From positions 11,816,983 to 11,880,982 of the forward strand of contig NC_087077.1 of assembly GCF_026151205.1 (NCBI RefSeq): a stretch of DNA of 64,000 nt. The letters are read 5' to 3'. Below the pieces are notes generated by a model. It did no database searches and was not told the DNA's origin. It was given only the letters and a program-made list of their open reading frames with translations. The stretch comes from Bolinopsis microptera. Taxonomy: Eukaryota > Ctenophora > Tentaculata > Lobata > Bolinopsidae. Made by a program: the position numbers and the translations under genes. Shown in pieces: positions 46,563 through 57,277 of this stretch; within the stretch, counting starts at the first letter, position 1; every line of letters starts with the position of its first letter.

Positions 46563-49500
46563 GTTAGCTTATTTAAGATACTTGAATTCAACCAGTTCTC
46601 TGTTAACTGTAGTAAAGTATTTTCTGTTTTTTATTGGTTTCCCTCTCTTATAGAGGGTGTCAAGAGTCGGAAACTGCCAGCTGTTCTGACATTTATAGAC
46701 TTTAAGAAGGCTTTCGACAGTGTACATCGTGGGAAAATGCTAAAGATTCTAGAAGCTTACGGCATTCCAGTCAAAATCGTGCAGCTTATACGGCTCATGT
46801 ACGAGAAGACAATGGCCAAAGTTCTAACTCCAGACGGAGAAACTGAATTGTTCGAGATACTTGCAGGTGTGTTACAGGGTGATCTACCTTAGCACCTTAC
46901 CTCTTTGCAATAGTCATCGACTACTGTATGAGGCAAGCCATAGGCGATGATGCGGAGCGACTTGGACTCACCCTCGAACGTAGAAAAAGCAGAAGAGTGG
47001 GGCCCAAGATCATCACCGATGTGGACTTTGCAGATGATATAGCACTTATATCTGAGGACATGGACAAGGCTAACGAGTTCCTGCTCAGAGTAGAATCGGC
47101 GGCAGCAAGCGTGGGACTACACATAAACGAAGGCAAGACCAAGGTCATGACACTGAATATGGAGGATCAATCTAGCGACCTACAAAGTCGATCCGGGGAA
47201 GCCATAGAAAATGTAGATGATTTCATCTGCTTAGGCTCCTGGATTGAGAGCACAGATAGGGAGATAAGGGTTAGAAAGGGAAAAGCGTGGGGTGCCCTAC
47301 ATAGACTGAAGGATATCTGGAAATCCAAACTGTCAAAGAGCCTAAAGATTAGATTGTTCATAGCGGCTTGTGAATCAGTACTGCTCTACGGATCAGAAAC
47401 CTGGACACTGACAAATGCTCAAGAGAAAAGTTTGGACGGGACATACACAAAGATGTTGCGTATAGTGCTGGGTATCTCATGGAAGGACAAGGTCAGCAAT
47501 ATAACTTTGTATGGTAGCCTCCCAAGGCTGTCAAACAAGTTACGAAGCAGGAGATTAAAAATGGCGGGACACTGCATCCGACATCCTGAGCTACTTGCCA
47601 GTGATTTAGTCTTATGGGAACCTACGCACGGTAGAGCACAGCAAGGCCGACCAAGACAAAGCTACTTGTCTATGTTACTGAAGGAAGTTGGGACAAACTC
47701 TAAAGAGGAACTGCGAACCCTGATGCGGGACAGGGATATATGGAGGGGGTTTTCTGGCGTAGATCGGACTTAGCTCCGACATAGTAGTAGTCCCTCTCTT
47801 GTTTCTGAAAACTTCTTACAATTTCACCCACTCCCAGGTGTAATGAAGCAGCTCTGTGACATAGCGGCTTTTGCAGATGAGATGTTCACTAATTTACATA
47901 CTATCGCTAAAGAGTGAGCTTTCTTTTATTTTAGCTTTTTAAATTGAGATATTTCTTAGTCGAATCATTGAAAATCTAACTGAATTGAATTTCCAAATAA
48001 CCTTAGATATTAAAACCACAATATATTCTGCAGCACGGTCGATAGAACAAATAAATTGCACAACAAAGTGAAACTTTTGAACGAGTGTTTAGTAAAAAAT
48101 ACTGAGATAGAAATATCTGAGCCAGCAAATGGTCCAGGGTTAGTGAACAAGAAGCAGTCTCTATTCTACAAGGACACCAGGCCTAGTGCTGTGAGTAAAG
48201 TTTACATTTTATATCAAAATAAATAAAATAAGTTTAAACATTAACTGTACAACTGGTTGATTGCCTCATAATTCTTTCTAGAACTGTTACACCAAAAATA
48301 CATGTTAAGAATCCTCCTTTTCGAGCAGAGTACTGCCTTCAAACAAATTTATTTCAGATAAAGGAGAAGTATGAAGCAATGGAGAAAACCCCGCCTCTGC
48401 ACCAGTTTCTGGACCTGATGAGTGTAGATGATGTCCAGGCCTCACAACCACATGTGAGTATTCTTACTAAATAGGAATCTTATCTGTCATCTTAATCGTT
48501 GTGTGGCAGATTGTTCACAGTTGCAGTCAGCAGTGTCTTTAGATTGTCAGACGGAAAGTCAACCTTGCACTTAGACGTTTCATGTAGATCACATAAAGTT
48601 ACCGGCACCCGAACTGAATATGTTAGTACACAGAAACTAATGTGATTTTATAATTCAGAATCAATTTGCTTGATGAAACCCTACCCGACAAAACTTCTAT
48701 GTATATCATTATCACAGGACACTGTATTTAATTATCACAGGACACTGTATTTCAGATAACTCAATTTATAGGATATGTTATGGCCTCTGTTACACCCATG
48801 ATTTTATGTTACCAATTGATTGAGGAGATTTGACCTGATCCCCAAATATGCAGCAAATCAGTTGTTACCTATTTATACACCACTGTGTATCCAAAGAATC
48901 CCACATATGTTAGTTAAGGTATGTGAGGAATTGGTCGCGGTATTCTAACGACATTAATATAACATTAGCGTGCTATTATAGCTGTCTGAACTTGACCAAT
49001 CACCTGTACACTTACTGTTTAGTTTAGTCTCCAGGAAATGCCGTGTAAATAATAGTTATATATTATTATAAAAATTATACTGGTTAGTTTTATTTTTATG
49101 TGTGTTCTGAATGTTTGTAGAGCAGATGGTACATGAAGAAAGGGGGGAAAGATGTAGCATATTGTATAAACTGTATGCCCTTTCCTTCCTATATCCTTTA
49201 AGGACTTAGCAAATTCACTCCTGTATAATAATTCATGTCCCGTAACTCCACAAAAAACATAGAGTTTAAACAAGTACAATCGTCACTAGTTTCTAGTTGG
49301 ACAGACAGGACGATACAAGATAAGAAGCTTCGTGTTACACACAATGTGTTCTGAATAAGATATAATCAGACACTAAGTATTATTACAGGCGTGTAAAATA
49401 GGGAAAACTTGTGTAATTATAAGGTTTTGAACAACTGGTCTCATCTGTAAACCTGAACTAGATCTGGTAATGTGTAGACGCTCACTGTAGTTCCGTGTTA

Positions 49501-50622
49501 AGGAGACACTTTTGATAAAAACGATGTATAATAAATAGATAATAACAATAACTATAATTAAATTGTAAAGTGATGAGTGTAATACCCAGATTAGAGTTTA
49601 CAAGGTAACACTAGTTATACGAGTTATACTTCCTCTACTTATCTCCCATGTGATATCAAGCTGTATTCCTGAGGGAATACAGTACAGTGTATAGTTTATA
49701 GTTGAGTAGTACTACTAGTAGTAGTTGTTTCCTAATTAAGTGCCAACTTCTTATCTACAATTTCTACATGTATTTCTAATGCTCATGCTACGAGACATGA
49801 GTAAAATATTTAATTAGCTGACGGAGAGTCACTTCGCAGTTAGACCTGAAACACATAATCGTATCGAAACAGTGCGTGGTCAGATATTGAGCGAGTTATC
49901 CAATACATTTAACTTCTCTTCTTACAGAAATATATGTAATCAAATTTCATCTTCATTTCCTCCCACTTTTCCACTCGCCGTATCTTGTAAAAGATATTCC
50001 GCACATTATGATAGAAATCTTCAAGTTACTGATACACAATACTGAAATACTCGCCGCTCTGACAGAAAATATATATGTGGACGTGGCAACATGATTTATA
50101 CAACAGCTGATGTATTATAACGGAGTGTATACGACATAATATGTTAACGGAAGTATTCCGTTTCATAACAGTATTCTCTCTCCTTCAGTAGATTGGGCAA
50201 TGTTTGTTATAATTTGTAACTTATACTCACTGGATATGGCTTTATTTGGAGGAAATTGGTCCGTGAGAATTACTTGACATGAAAGATGTAGTGTTTAACC
50301 ACCGAGAACACTGAACAGGCCAACAGTAGTGTGTACTTGCACTAACCTTGAAACACTGCAAATACTGCTACAAACCACTTACTCGGATTGCCGAGGTAAA
50401 TATAAATCCTGTAAATGTTACTACAAGAAAATGTCTCTGAAATGTGTTGTCAATTAGTCAGTAAGCTGCAACTCTAAGTTCATGTTTAGTTACCCCCGAA
50501 GAATCAATCAAACAACACTGTTATATTATGTTAATCTGATTAGTTCTGGCAAACACTCGGATCTGATAATTGATAGGAATTTAAAGAGGATATTTCTCTG
50601 TACTCTTTTAATAAAAATGCCG

Positions 50623-50653
<31 letters not shown>

Positions 50654-53600
50654 GCTGCTACTCACCTTCTTCACTATGCCTAGACTTTAGATGTTCCCTG
50701 GGCTGGCCGACCTTGGGGACTTTCCCTCACGGTACACCAACACAATGTTACCATGGTAACACCACAATGTTACCATGGTAACACCACTACTGGACCTCAC
50801 GGTACAGGGAAATTGGGACTGTGAGATAAATAAAATGACACCAGAAAAAGGTTAACCACGTTATTGCTGGTGACTGGTAACGCTGAGAACCCTTATAATA
50901 ATATTTTAATCTCTTAAAAGGGACGGAAACTGGTTTAAAACTTTAAACTCCTCCCTAATACAGCTGTGTAATCTGTAACCTGTATACAGATTGCACAGAA
51001 GTCGGCCCTTGTTCGAACCTGGATATGATAACCATTACTGGGGGGGGGGGGGGGGGGGGGGGGGCGGGGGAGGGGGGGGCATTACTTCTCCAACATACTG
51101 TTAGAAACATTAAACATTACCACCAGTGTCCTGCGTGTTTTGTAGTGTAATGACTGTGGAAGTAACAAGACACCAGTTGCAGTTAAAACATGTTTAACAT
51201 ATTCTGACAAAGTTGATAATAATTTTAAACAGGTTTATGAAAACCCAAACAACTCTTATTGATTACATCATATTGTCAATATTGACACATTGTGTACAGG
51301 GTGGACTACTAGTTTTAATGTGGACAATTAAAGAATTTAACGTAATCACAGTACACGTTAATAAGTCTACACTGTTGCTATGGCTACACTGCAGTTGCTC
51401 AGCTACCGATCTAATTCATAAGTCTCATGAGGGCTAATACTGGAGTAGCAGGGTGCTACTAGAGTATGACCGACTCAATCTGCTGATTTAACTGCCCTTT
51501 ATATTTCTTTACGTCACCTTTGACTGTTCCTTCTTGTTTCAGTGGTCACCAATCACCATGTAGTACAGTAGCTATAATAGTTAACATTAGTTCCGGAATT
51601 AGCTCCGAAAACATTGTAATTGTTTGATAATGGGAGATGTAGTTGATGTTAAGATCTCATCTGCTTGTCATGTTATTGTTGTGACACTTTCTGTAAAGTA
51701 TTATCCTTTTCACCTGGTGAGTCAAGTACTACTTACTAAGTTACTAAGTTACTTAGTTACTAAGTTACTTAGTTACTAGGTTACTTAGTTACTAGGTTAC
51801 TTAGTTTCTAAGTTACTTAGTTACTTAGTTACTTAGTTACTAGTGTTGAGGTTAGTAGTATAATAGCATATCCTACAGAGATTGATAAAGATTTATCTAA
51901 AGCGAGCATTCTTATTTCTTGGAATTGGGGTCACAGTACTGCTGAATTTCTCATATAAAAACTTATATAAAACATGTAAAAATACTAAATATAAAGGAAC
52001 TAAAAATAGTTGACGTACCAACGTCACCGTAACAACTTGCACGACGCACTAACGCACGTTTGAAGGCATTTAACGTATCAAATATCAGGAGAAGGAGAAT
52101 ATCAGGCTCATTTGTCTTCATTCTTGATCAGATTCCTCCAGCACCACATTCTCTACATTTTATGTGTATTCCACTACTACTATGTCGGAGCTAAGTCCGA
52201 TCTACGCCAGAAAACCCCCTCCATATATCCCTGTCCCGCATCAGGGTTCGCAGTTCCTCTTTAGAGTTTGTCCCAACTTCCTTCAGTAACATAGACAAGT
52301 AGCTTTGTCTTGGTCGGCCTTGCTGTGCTCTACCGTGCGTAGGTTCCCATAAGACTAAATCACTGGCAAGTAGCTCAGGATGTCGGATGCAGTGTCCCGC
52401 CATTTTTAATCTCCTGCTTCGTAACTTGTTTGACAGCCTTGGGAGGCTACCATACAAAGTTATATTGCTGACCTTGTCCTATTCCAATACACACGCAACA
52501 AGGCTACAATTGATATCTAGGAATGTGTACTGAGTCTGAAGGAGTGCTAGTGTTGAATTCTTAAATTAGGTTTCTTGCGAATGTATGACATTAGCTCATC
52601 TTATTATGTCTCGGATTATGGAAATAGCAATTTTCCCTTGGCGTTGTATTTTGGGTCCCGTAATAAATTTATAAAATGTGATTGAAAACTATATAACCCA
52701 GTCTCTGGTGTAATTTTAAAATAAACGATGTGTTTAAAGTGTAGTAACTTTTCTTCACAATTTTCAGAAACTCTACTCTGATCCCTCTCTCTTCTTCACT
52801 GCCTGGGTAGATCTAATGGAGAAGGAGAATCACCAGTTCAAGAAATCAAGGAAACGTTCCTTCAAGAAGACAGACAAAGATGCCCAACTCACCAAGATAG
52901 CCACCCTCAAGAAGAAAGTGCACGACCCTAAAACTAAGAGGTACATAATGGTGGACTTGGAGCCGCAGTACGCCACACTGAAGGGCGCGCGAGCCATCAC
53001 CCCGGAGATGCCAGTGTCGGCTACTTTGAACAGGAAGAAATATGGGAATCTACCGCTACCTCCTCTACCAAGTAAATATACACATATTATGACGTCACCA
53101 TGGTAACACCTCGTTAATTACCTGGTTAAAATACTTAAATAAGTAGTAAATAGTAAAATACCAGGGGGTCCTTTCCGAAAAAATGTTTAAGGGGGCCGGG
53201 GGGGGGGGGGGGGGTCTTCATCAAAATTCTCTCGAAATTGATTTTATAGTTGTTTCTGATAGAGGGGAGTGATATCTATCAGCTGCTTTTGGTCCCATGG
53301 AAAAATATTGTTCCTAGCCGAAATTATCGCTGGTCAAAGGTCAGCGCTCACATGTAATTGTATTGCGCGAGCGATTTTCAATCTGGAAAAATCGTCAAAA
53401 AATGAGGTCCAAGATTTTCAAAATCGATTTAAAAATTTTCTGAGGCCTATCTCAAAATTCGGCACGATACTTCTCTTCTAATGGATCCCTAGAACATATC
53501 CTGAAAGTTTCAGGGTGATTGCTCAAAAAATGTAGGAGAAGATAGATTTTTAGAGTCGATTTTCAGGACACGTTTAGAAATGCACTTAAGTACACGTGTA

Positions 53601-56600
53601 AAAGCCGCGCTAAAACTCTGACCATTTCTACACACGTGCTGCGCGTTCTGTATGCAATTTGACGGTTTGATCCAGTGAACGCGTCATGTCTTGTGATTTC
53701 TAACTGGTTGTTAGTTTATCATGTTTCTTCATTTCTGTCTTGTTAGGTTGTCAATTATCATGTCACAAAGCGGTAAAAGGAGTCGAAATTTCACTGATGA
53801 GGAGAAGGAGCTCCTCATCCAGCTGGTACAAGAGGACATCAAGGGGCCAAACATACTGTTTGGTAAGTTTTCTAGCCTCATCACGAAAAGGAAAAAGGGA
53901 GATAAGTGGCAACACGTCGCAGATGAGATCAACGGGAAAGGTGATAGGACGGCTATAATAGACGTCAAAAAAAAGTATCAAAACTCGTCCACTGATACGA
54001 GAAAGAAAGAGCGGGCAAGAAAAAAACACGCATCAGGAACGGGTGGAGTTCAAGTTTTCAGATTCTGAAAATCGAATCCTTGCCACAATGGCAGAAGAGC
54101 AGATTTCCGGGATTAACGGTGGTATCGATAGTCAAACCACCACTACCGTGGTATATGAAAAATATTTTTTGCTTAACTTTTTACTTAAGTAACATTTTTG
54201 ACTTAAGTATCGTTTCGGAAAGAACCCCCAGATAAATAATGTCAATCAATTTTAGTTATCTCAAAGTAAAATATGTGCTCAAGTTACAACTCATACAATG
54301 GAATACATAATGTCACGGTCACGGTAACACAATGATCTCAACTTTGTTATCTAAAAACGTATCATTATGGATAATAAAATATCATTTCCTTGTTTTTCTA
54401 ACAAGTAACAAGTAGTACCACATACAATTCAACAGTTTACAAGTTACACCAAGGTAATGGAATACATAATGTCACCATGGTAACACCACATATCACCTTG
54501 GTAACACCACATGTCACCATGGTAACACCACATGTCACCATGGTAACACGACATGTCACCATGGTAACACCACATGTCACCATGGTAACACCACATGTCA
54601 CCATGGTAACACCACATGTCACCATGGTAACCACTACATTACAGCTGGAGAGAGTGTGAACACCACGCCTACAGACTCCTACTTGTCACCAGAGAGACAG
54701 ACCAACGAGAACCACTACAGACAATGCAGCACTCCCATAGCTTCTCCTCCTGACACTCAGATCCAGATCACATCTCCTGCTGGTGAGTAGTAGTAGTTAA
54801 TAGAGTTTCTCCTGCTGGTGAGTAGTAGTAGTAAATAGAGTTTCTCCTGCTGGTGAGTAGTAGTAGTAAATAGAGTTTCTACTGATGGTGAGTAGTAGTA
54901 GTTAATTGAGTTTCTCCTGCTGGTGAATAGTAGTAAATAGATTTTCTCCTGATGGTGAGTAGTAGTAGTAAATAGAGTTTCTCCTGCTGGTGAGTAGTAG
55001 TAGTAAATAGAGTTTCTCCTGCTGGTGAGTAGTAGTAGTAAATAGAGTTTCTCCTGCTGGTGAGTAGTAGTAGTAAATAGAGTTTCTCCTGCTGGTGAGT
55101 AGTAGTAGTAAATAGATTTTCTCCTGCTGGTGAGTAGTAGTAGTAAATAGATTTTCTCCTGCTGGTCAGTAGTAGTAGTAAATAGAGTTTCTCCTGCTGG
55201 TGAGTAGTAGTAGTAAATAGAGTTTCTACTGATGGTGAGTAGTAGTAGTTAATTGAGTTTCTCCTGCTGGTGAATAGTAGTAAATAGATTTTCTCCTGCT
55301 GGTGAGTAGTAGTAGTAAATAGAGTTTCTCCTGCTGGTGAGTAGTAGTAGTAAATAGAGTTTCTACTGATGGTGAGTAGTAGTAGTTAATTGAGTTTCTC
55401 CTGCTGGTGAATAGTAGTAAATAGATTTTCTCCTGCTGGTGAGTAGTAGTAGTAAATAGATTTTCTCCTGCTGGTGAGTAGTAGTAGTAAATAGATTTTA
55501 TCCTGCTGGTGAGTAGTAGTAGTAAATAGATTTTCTCCTGCTGGTGAGTAGTAGTAGTAAATAGAGTTTCTCCTGCTGGTGAGTGATTATGATCGAGATT
55601 CTGTGAGAATCCGGTCCAGGAAAGTATATTAATAAATATAATTAGACGCTTATTAAAGATAATATTGGAACTCTCACACGTTCCTCTCAGAGATAGAGAT
55701 AAGTGTGCCGAGTTTTACAACTAACAGTGACCAGACCAACACCTTCTCTCCACCTCGAGCCCCTCCTGCTCCCCCTGCTCCCCCAAGTAACCATGGTCAC
55801 GGTCCTCCAGCTCCCCCTGCTCCTATGGCTCCTCCTGCTCCTATGGCACCTCCTCCACCTATGTTAAACCGACCTCTACCTTCCAGCCCACCTGGTGAGT
55901 GTTTCACATCCACTTCATGCTCACCAATTTCGCCCTCAAGATTAGCAATCTTTGTGACGAGAATGAGAAAAGTTTGGCATTTTTAAATCTCAAAATTAGA
56001 ATAGAGTAAACAGTTCAAAGGCTGTTTGGTTCCCGTTCCTATGTACATCATCATCCTTCACCTAAAATTCATTACTCTTCAGTATTTATACATTATGAAT
56101 ATTTATTGAGTTAGATCCTACCTCATTTTAATTTACTAGGAATGTTAATTTTTTACTTGATCACTTTTATTTTGACAAAACGTTATAACGTTTTGTTAAA
56201 TCAAATAACTATTGAAGTACCTAATATTGAATCTCCCCTATTAAATCTACCTCCCCCTATTGAATATAACCCCCTCCCTCCCCGCAGCGGAGTCTCCATC
56301 TAAACGAGCAAGTGTGCCGCCTCCCTTCATGCCGCCACCAGTACCAGAGCTAGTTCTCAAACCAGCCAAACTGACGGAAGCACAGCGTGTCCTGCGCACT
56401 AAGGAGGTTGCAACGGCGCCCGGACGGAACACTCTCCTGGAGATGATTAGATCTAGCAGCTTTAACTTGAAACCTGTGGAACTTCAGCAGGTGAGAGTTG
56501 TTATTGAACTTCAGCAGTTGACAGTTGTTATTGAACTTCAGCAGGTGGGAGTTTTTATTGAACTTCAGCAGGTGAGAGTTGTTATTGAACTTCAGCAGGT

Positions 56601-57277
56601 GAGAGTTGTTATTGAACTTCAGCAGGTGAGAGTTTTTATTGAACTTCAGCAGGTGGGAGTTTTTATTGTCCTAGTGATATGTTTTAAAGTGCCAAAATTC
56701 AACCCTGAATCTGCAACCCATCGTGAAATCCGCCGATTCCACGATGGAATCTGAAATAATCCAGTATATTACTAGCCAGCCTGACGAGACTGAATTTAAC
56801 ACAGAGCTGTTGGGTTCTGTTACTCTTGCTGTGCTTGCATCTCTAGTGAATAACTGACTTTGCAACGCCTTTATTGTCATGTTAATATGCATACTGCATG
56901 CTTCAACTACCTGGCTTTGTATTTCTGGTCAACTTTCAGTTATTAATACTTTAGATAACGTTTTTCTAGGTTTATCTTTAGGTTATACATTTTATCATGT
57001 TCTCAAGTTTATAGAATTGCAGATATGTTTGATAATATATCAATAGATAGTTAAAATAAGTATGGCCTCTATACATCTGTGTAATGGCATAGTACTAAAC
57101 AAACCTGTATTTCAGACTATGAAGCAGGGTAAGGGTAACGCTGAGCCCACGTATGCGTCGTGGGGAGGCCGTGACGTAGCGTCCATCTTACAGCGCAGGA
57201 AGTACCTGATGGGAGTGGGAGACCACAGTGACTACAGTAGTGCCTCTGATAGCGAGGATGAAGGACAGTGGGACTAA
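46430..57277 (+). CDS. WASF: WAVE/SCAR actin nucleation-promoting factor, nine exons
   Basis: join(46430..46562, 47838..47913, 48034..48190, 48358..48453, 52768..53071, 54645..54782, 55691..55894, 56288..56490, 57116..57277): 1,473 bases, 490 residues, all introns GT..AG and all phases compatible. WAVE proteins sit in a five-subunit complex under the plasma membrane and switch on Arp2/3 branched actin assembly downstream of Rac. Seen here: start MPLKGR like the family's MPL(V/P)KR; the helical WAVE homology domain over exons 1-4; a KLYSDPSLFF..W motif and Lys-rich basic segment (exon 5); a proline-rich stretch (exon 7); a WH2 actin-binding motif (exon 8); and a connecting helix and acidic tail ending QWD (exon 9). 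Length fits the family (about 500-600). Start and splice sites are inferred by eye; the 5' UTR and promoter are unknown. Confidence 0.92.
46650..47790 (+). pseudogene. 5'-truncated LINE in WAVE intron 1 (reverse transcriptase)
   Basis: Sense-oriented non-LTR retrotransposon piece. It codes for the polymerase domain: FIDFKKAFDSVHRGKML, GVLQGD, DFADDIALISEDMDKA (the catalytic ADD box), then LLYGSETWTLT and KMAGHCIRHPEL, a C-terminal signature of one widespread LINE group. A small insertion at about 46884 (after QGD) shifts frame; otherwise it is open to 47773. TCCCTCTCTT (10 bp) flanks it, and the left-arm intron (about 18549-18575) has this once, so insertion followed or distinguished the two copies. 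The 3' end is TAGTAGTAG. Confidence 0.88.
47838..47913 (+). CDS. WASF: WAVE exon 2
   Basis: Acceptor CTCCCAG|GTGTAATG, donor AAAGA|GTGAGC. Codes VMKQLCDIAAFADEMFTNL, aligning with family IIRQLSSLSKYAEDIFGEL, the Abi/HSPC300-binding helix. Confidence 0.88.
48034..48190 (+). CDS. WASF: WAVE exon 3
   Basis: Acceptor TTCTGCAG|C, donor GCT|GTGAGT. Codes TVDRTNKLHNKVKLLNECL (coiled-coil helix, family FRVNSLQERVDRL) and a tail with KQSLFYKDTRPS, matching the family segment before the DQQLF region. Confidence 0.87.
48358..48453 (+). CDS. WASF: WAVE exon 4
   Basis: Acceptor ATTTCAG|ATAAAG, donor CAT|GTGAGT. Codes IKEKYEAMEKTPPLHQFLDL, matching the family motif YDVCEQPPPLNILTPY. Confidence 0.85.
52173..52480 (-). 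pseudogene. 5'-truncated LINE copy in WAVE intron 4
   Basis: The last about 300 bp of the same LINE as in intron 1, antisense, nearly identical and open over 88 codons (52191-52457). Flanks TGGAATA on both sides give a probable target duplication of about 7 bp. It is a young, severely 5'-truncated insertion. Confidence 0.85.
52768..53071 (+). CDS. WASF: WAVE exon 5 (KLYSDPSLFF and basic region)
   Basis: Acceptor TTTTCAG|AAACTC, donor CCAA|GTAAAT. Codes KLYSDPSLFFTAWVDLMEKE, family [20 protein letters not shown], then Lys/Arg-rich KKSRKRSFKK, the phosphoinositide-binding basic region, and ends LPLPPLPS. It is absent from the left-arm copy. Confidence 0.92.
53161..54231. mobile_element. Harbinger/PIF-like element in WAVE intron 5
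   Basis: Ends CAGGGGGTCCTTTCCGAAA and inverse of CTGGGGGTTCTTTCCGAAA form a TIR of about 19 bp. It carries a Myb/SANT-like gene but no transposase, so it is a deletion derivative. A homopolymer G run lies near 53198-53212. The target duplication is unclear. Confidence 0.7.
53760..54190 (+). pseudogene. Myb/SANT-like (MADF-like) DNA-binding protein of Harbinger type, frameshifted
   Basis: From ATG at 53760 the frame reads RSRNFTDEEKELLIQLVQED, then LFGKFSSLITKRKKGDKW and VKKKYQNSSTD, the pattern of the trihelix-type Myb-like protein encoded beside the transposase of PIF/Harbinger elements (related to host NAIF1). The stop at 54068 follows a frameshift; in the next frame the expected tail continues as ILATMAEEQISGINGGID. 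In the family this protein brings the transposase to the nucleus and binds subterminal DNA. Here it is probably non-functional. Confidence 0.8.
54473..54635. repeat. 21-bp minisatellite GGTAACACCACATGTCACCAT
   Basis: About seven copies ending 10-15 bp before the exon 6 acceptor. Relatives of the unit (TTACCATGGTAACACCAC) are at 50738-50790 and single copies near 53097 and 57525. Confidence 0.9.
54645..54782 (+). CDS. WASF: WAVE exon 6
   Basis: Acceptor CATTACAG|CT, donor CTGCTG|GTGAGT. Codes a Ser/Thr/Pro-rich linker (TPTDSYLSPERQTNENHYRQ .. ITSPA), in phase 1 to 1. No conserved motif; placed by phase and splice sites. Confidence 0.8.
54783..55585. repeat. 35-36-bp minisatellite made of the exon 6 splice donor
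   Basis: About 23 copies of GTGAGTAGTAGTAGTAAATA+GAGTTTCTCCTGCTG. The last ten bases of the unit are the last ten of exon 6 (TCTCCTGCTG) and the first are its donor. Variants include TTTCTACTGATG and shorter AATAGTAGTAAATAG units. Confidence 0.92.
55691..55894 (+). CDS. WASF: WAVE exon 7 (proline-rich)
   Basis: Acceptor CCTCTCAG|AG, donor CCACCTG|GTGAGT, phase 1 to 1. Codes SPPRAPPAPPAPP, PPAPPAPMAPPAPMAPPPPM and PLPSSPP: the profilin/SH3-binding polyproline region expected between the basic and WH2 parts. Confidence 0.9.
55900..56270. other. WAVE intron 7
   Basis: Ordinary AT-rich intron ending in a pyrimidine-rich CCCCCTCCCTCCCCGCAG acceptor. Confidence 0.75.
56288..56490 (+). CDS. WASF: WAVE exon 8 (WH2 motif)
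   Basis: Acceptor CCCGCAG|CG, donor CAGCAG|GTGAGA, phase 1 to 0. After PPPFMPPPVPEL it codes APGRNTLLEMIRSSSFNLKP, an actin-monomer-binding WH2 motif: an amphipathic LLEMIR helix then a linker. The classic LKKV is NLKP here. Confidence 0.9.
56491..56660. repeat. 27-bp in-frame minisatellite copying the exon 8 donor
   Basis: About six further copies of GTGAGAGTTGTTATTGAACT+TCAGCAG follow exon 8. Each junction CAG|GTGAG or CAG|GTGGG is a potential donor (after 56490, 56544, 56571, 56598, 56625, 56652); the one after 56517 is changed to TTGAC. The frame of exon 8 stays open through all copies (VRVVIELQQ units). Confidence 0.92.
57116..57277 (+). CDS. WASF: WAVE exon 9 (connecting and acidic regions, stop)
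   Basis: Acceptor ATTTCAG|ACTATG. Codes DVASILQRRKYLMGV, the connecting helix (family DVATILSRRIAV), then Asp/Glu/Ser-rich SASDSEDEGQWD and TAA. The Trp near the end is the Arp2/3-binding residue of the acidic motif. Confidence 0.93.
   Translation, partial: TMKQGKGNAEPTYASWGGRDVASILQRRKYLMGVGDHSDYSSASDSEDEGQWD

Larger units (their letters stand above)
39238..50770. repeat. inverted duplication, right arm
   Basis: The reverse complement of this arm equals the left arm (3728-25737) once arm-specific insertions are set aside. Checked points include 39261-39418 with 25552-25725, 42300-43215 with 22520-23680, 45540-46430 with 18772-20000, 46430-48453 with 17865-18771 and 48460-50620 with 9077-10281 plus 16926-17860. 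Identity is high by eye, mostly single-base changes. The arm covers the start of the WAVE gene through part of intron 4. Confidence 0.85.

Noticed and set aside
46533-46892. Single 119-codon ORF joining intron 1 sequence to reverse transcriptase
   Set aside because: The first 40 codons are WAVE exon 1/intron antiframe and the rest is the inserted LINE; the target duplication shows they are unrelated.
54437-54659. Frames of repeated Met-Val-Thr-Cys/His-Gly-Val
   Set aside because: 21-bp minisatellite translated on each strand, within WAVE intron 5.
54783-55585. CRISPR-like regular repeat
   Set aside because: Contiguous units without distinct spacers in a eukaryotic intron: a minisatellite.
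56260-56754. 164-codon ORF as a separate gene
   Set aside because: It is WAVE exon 8 read through its in-frame minisatellite into the intron.
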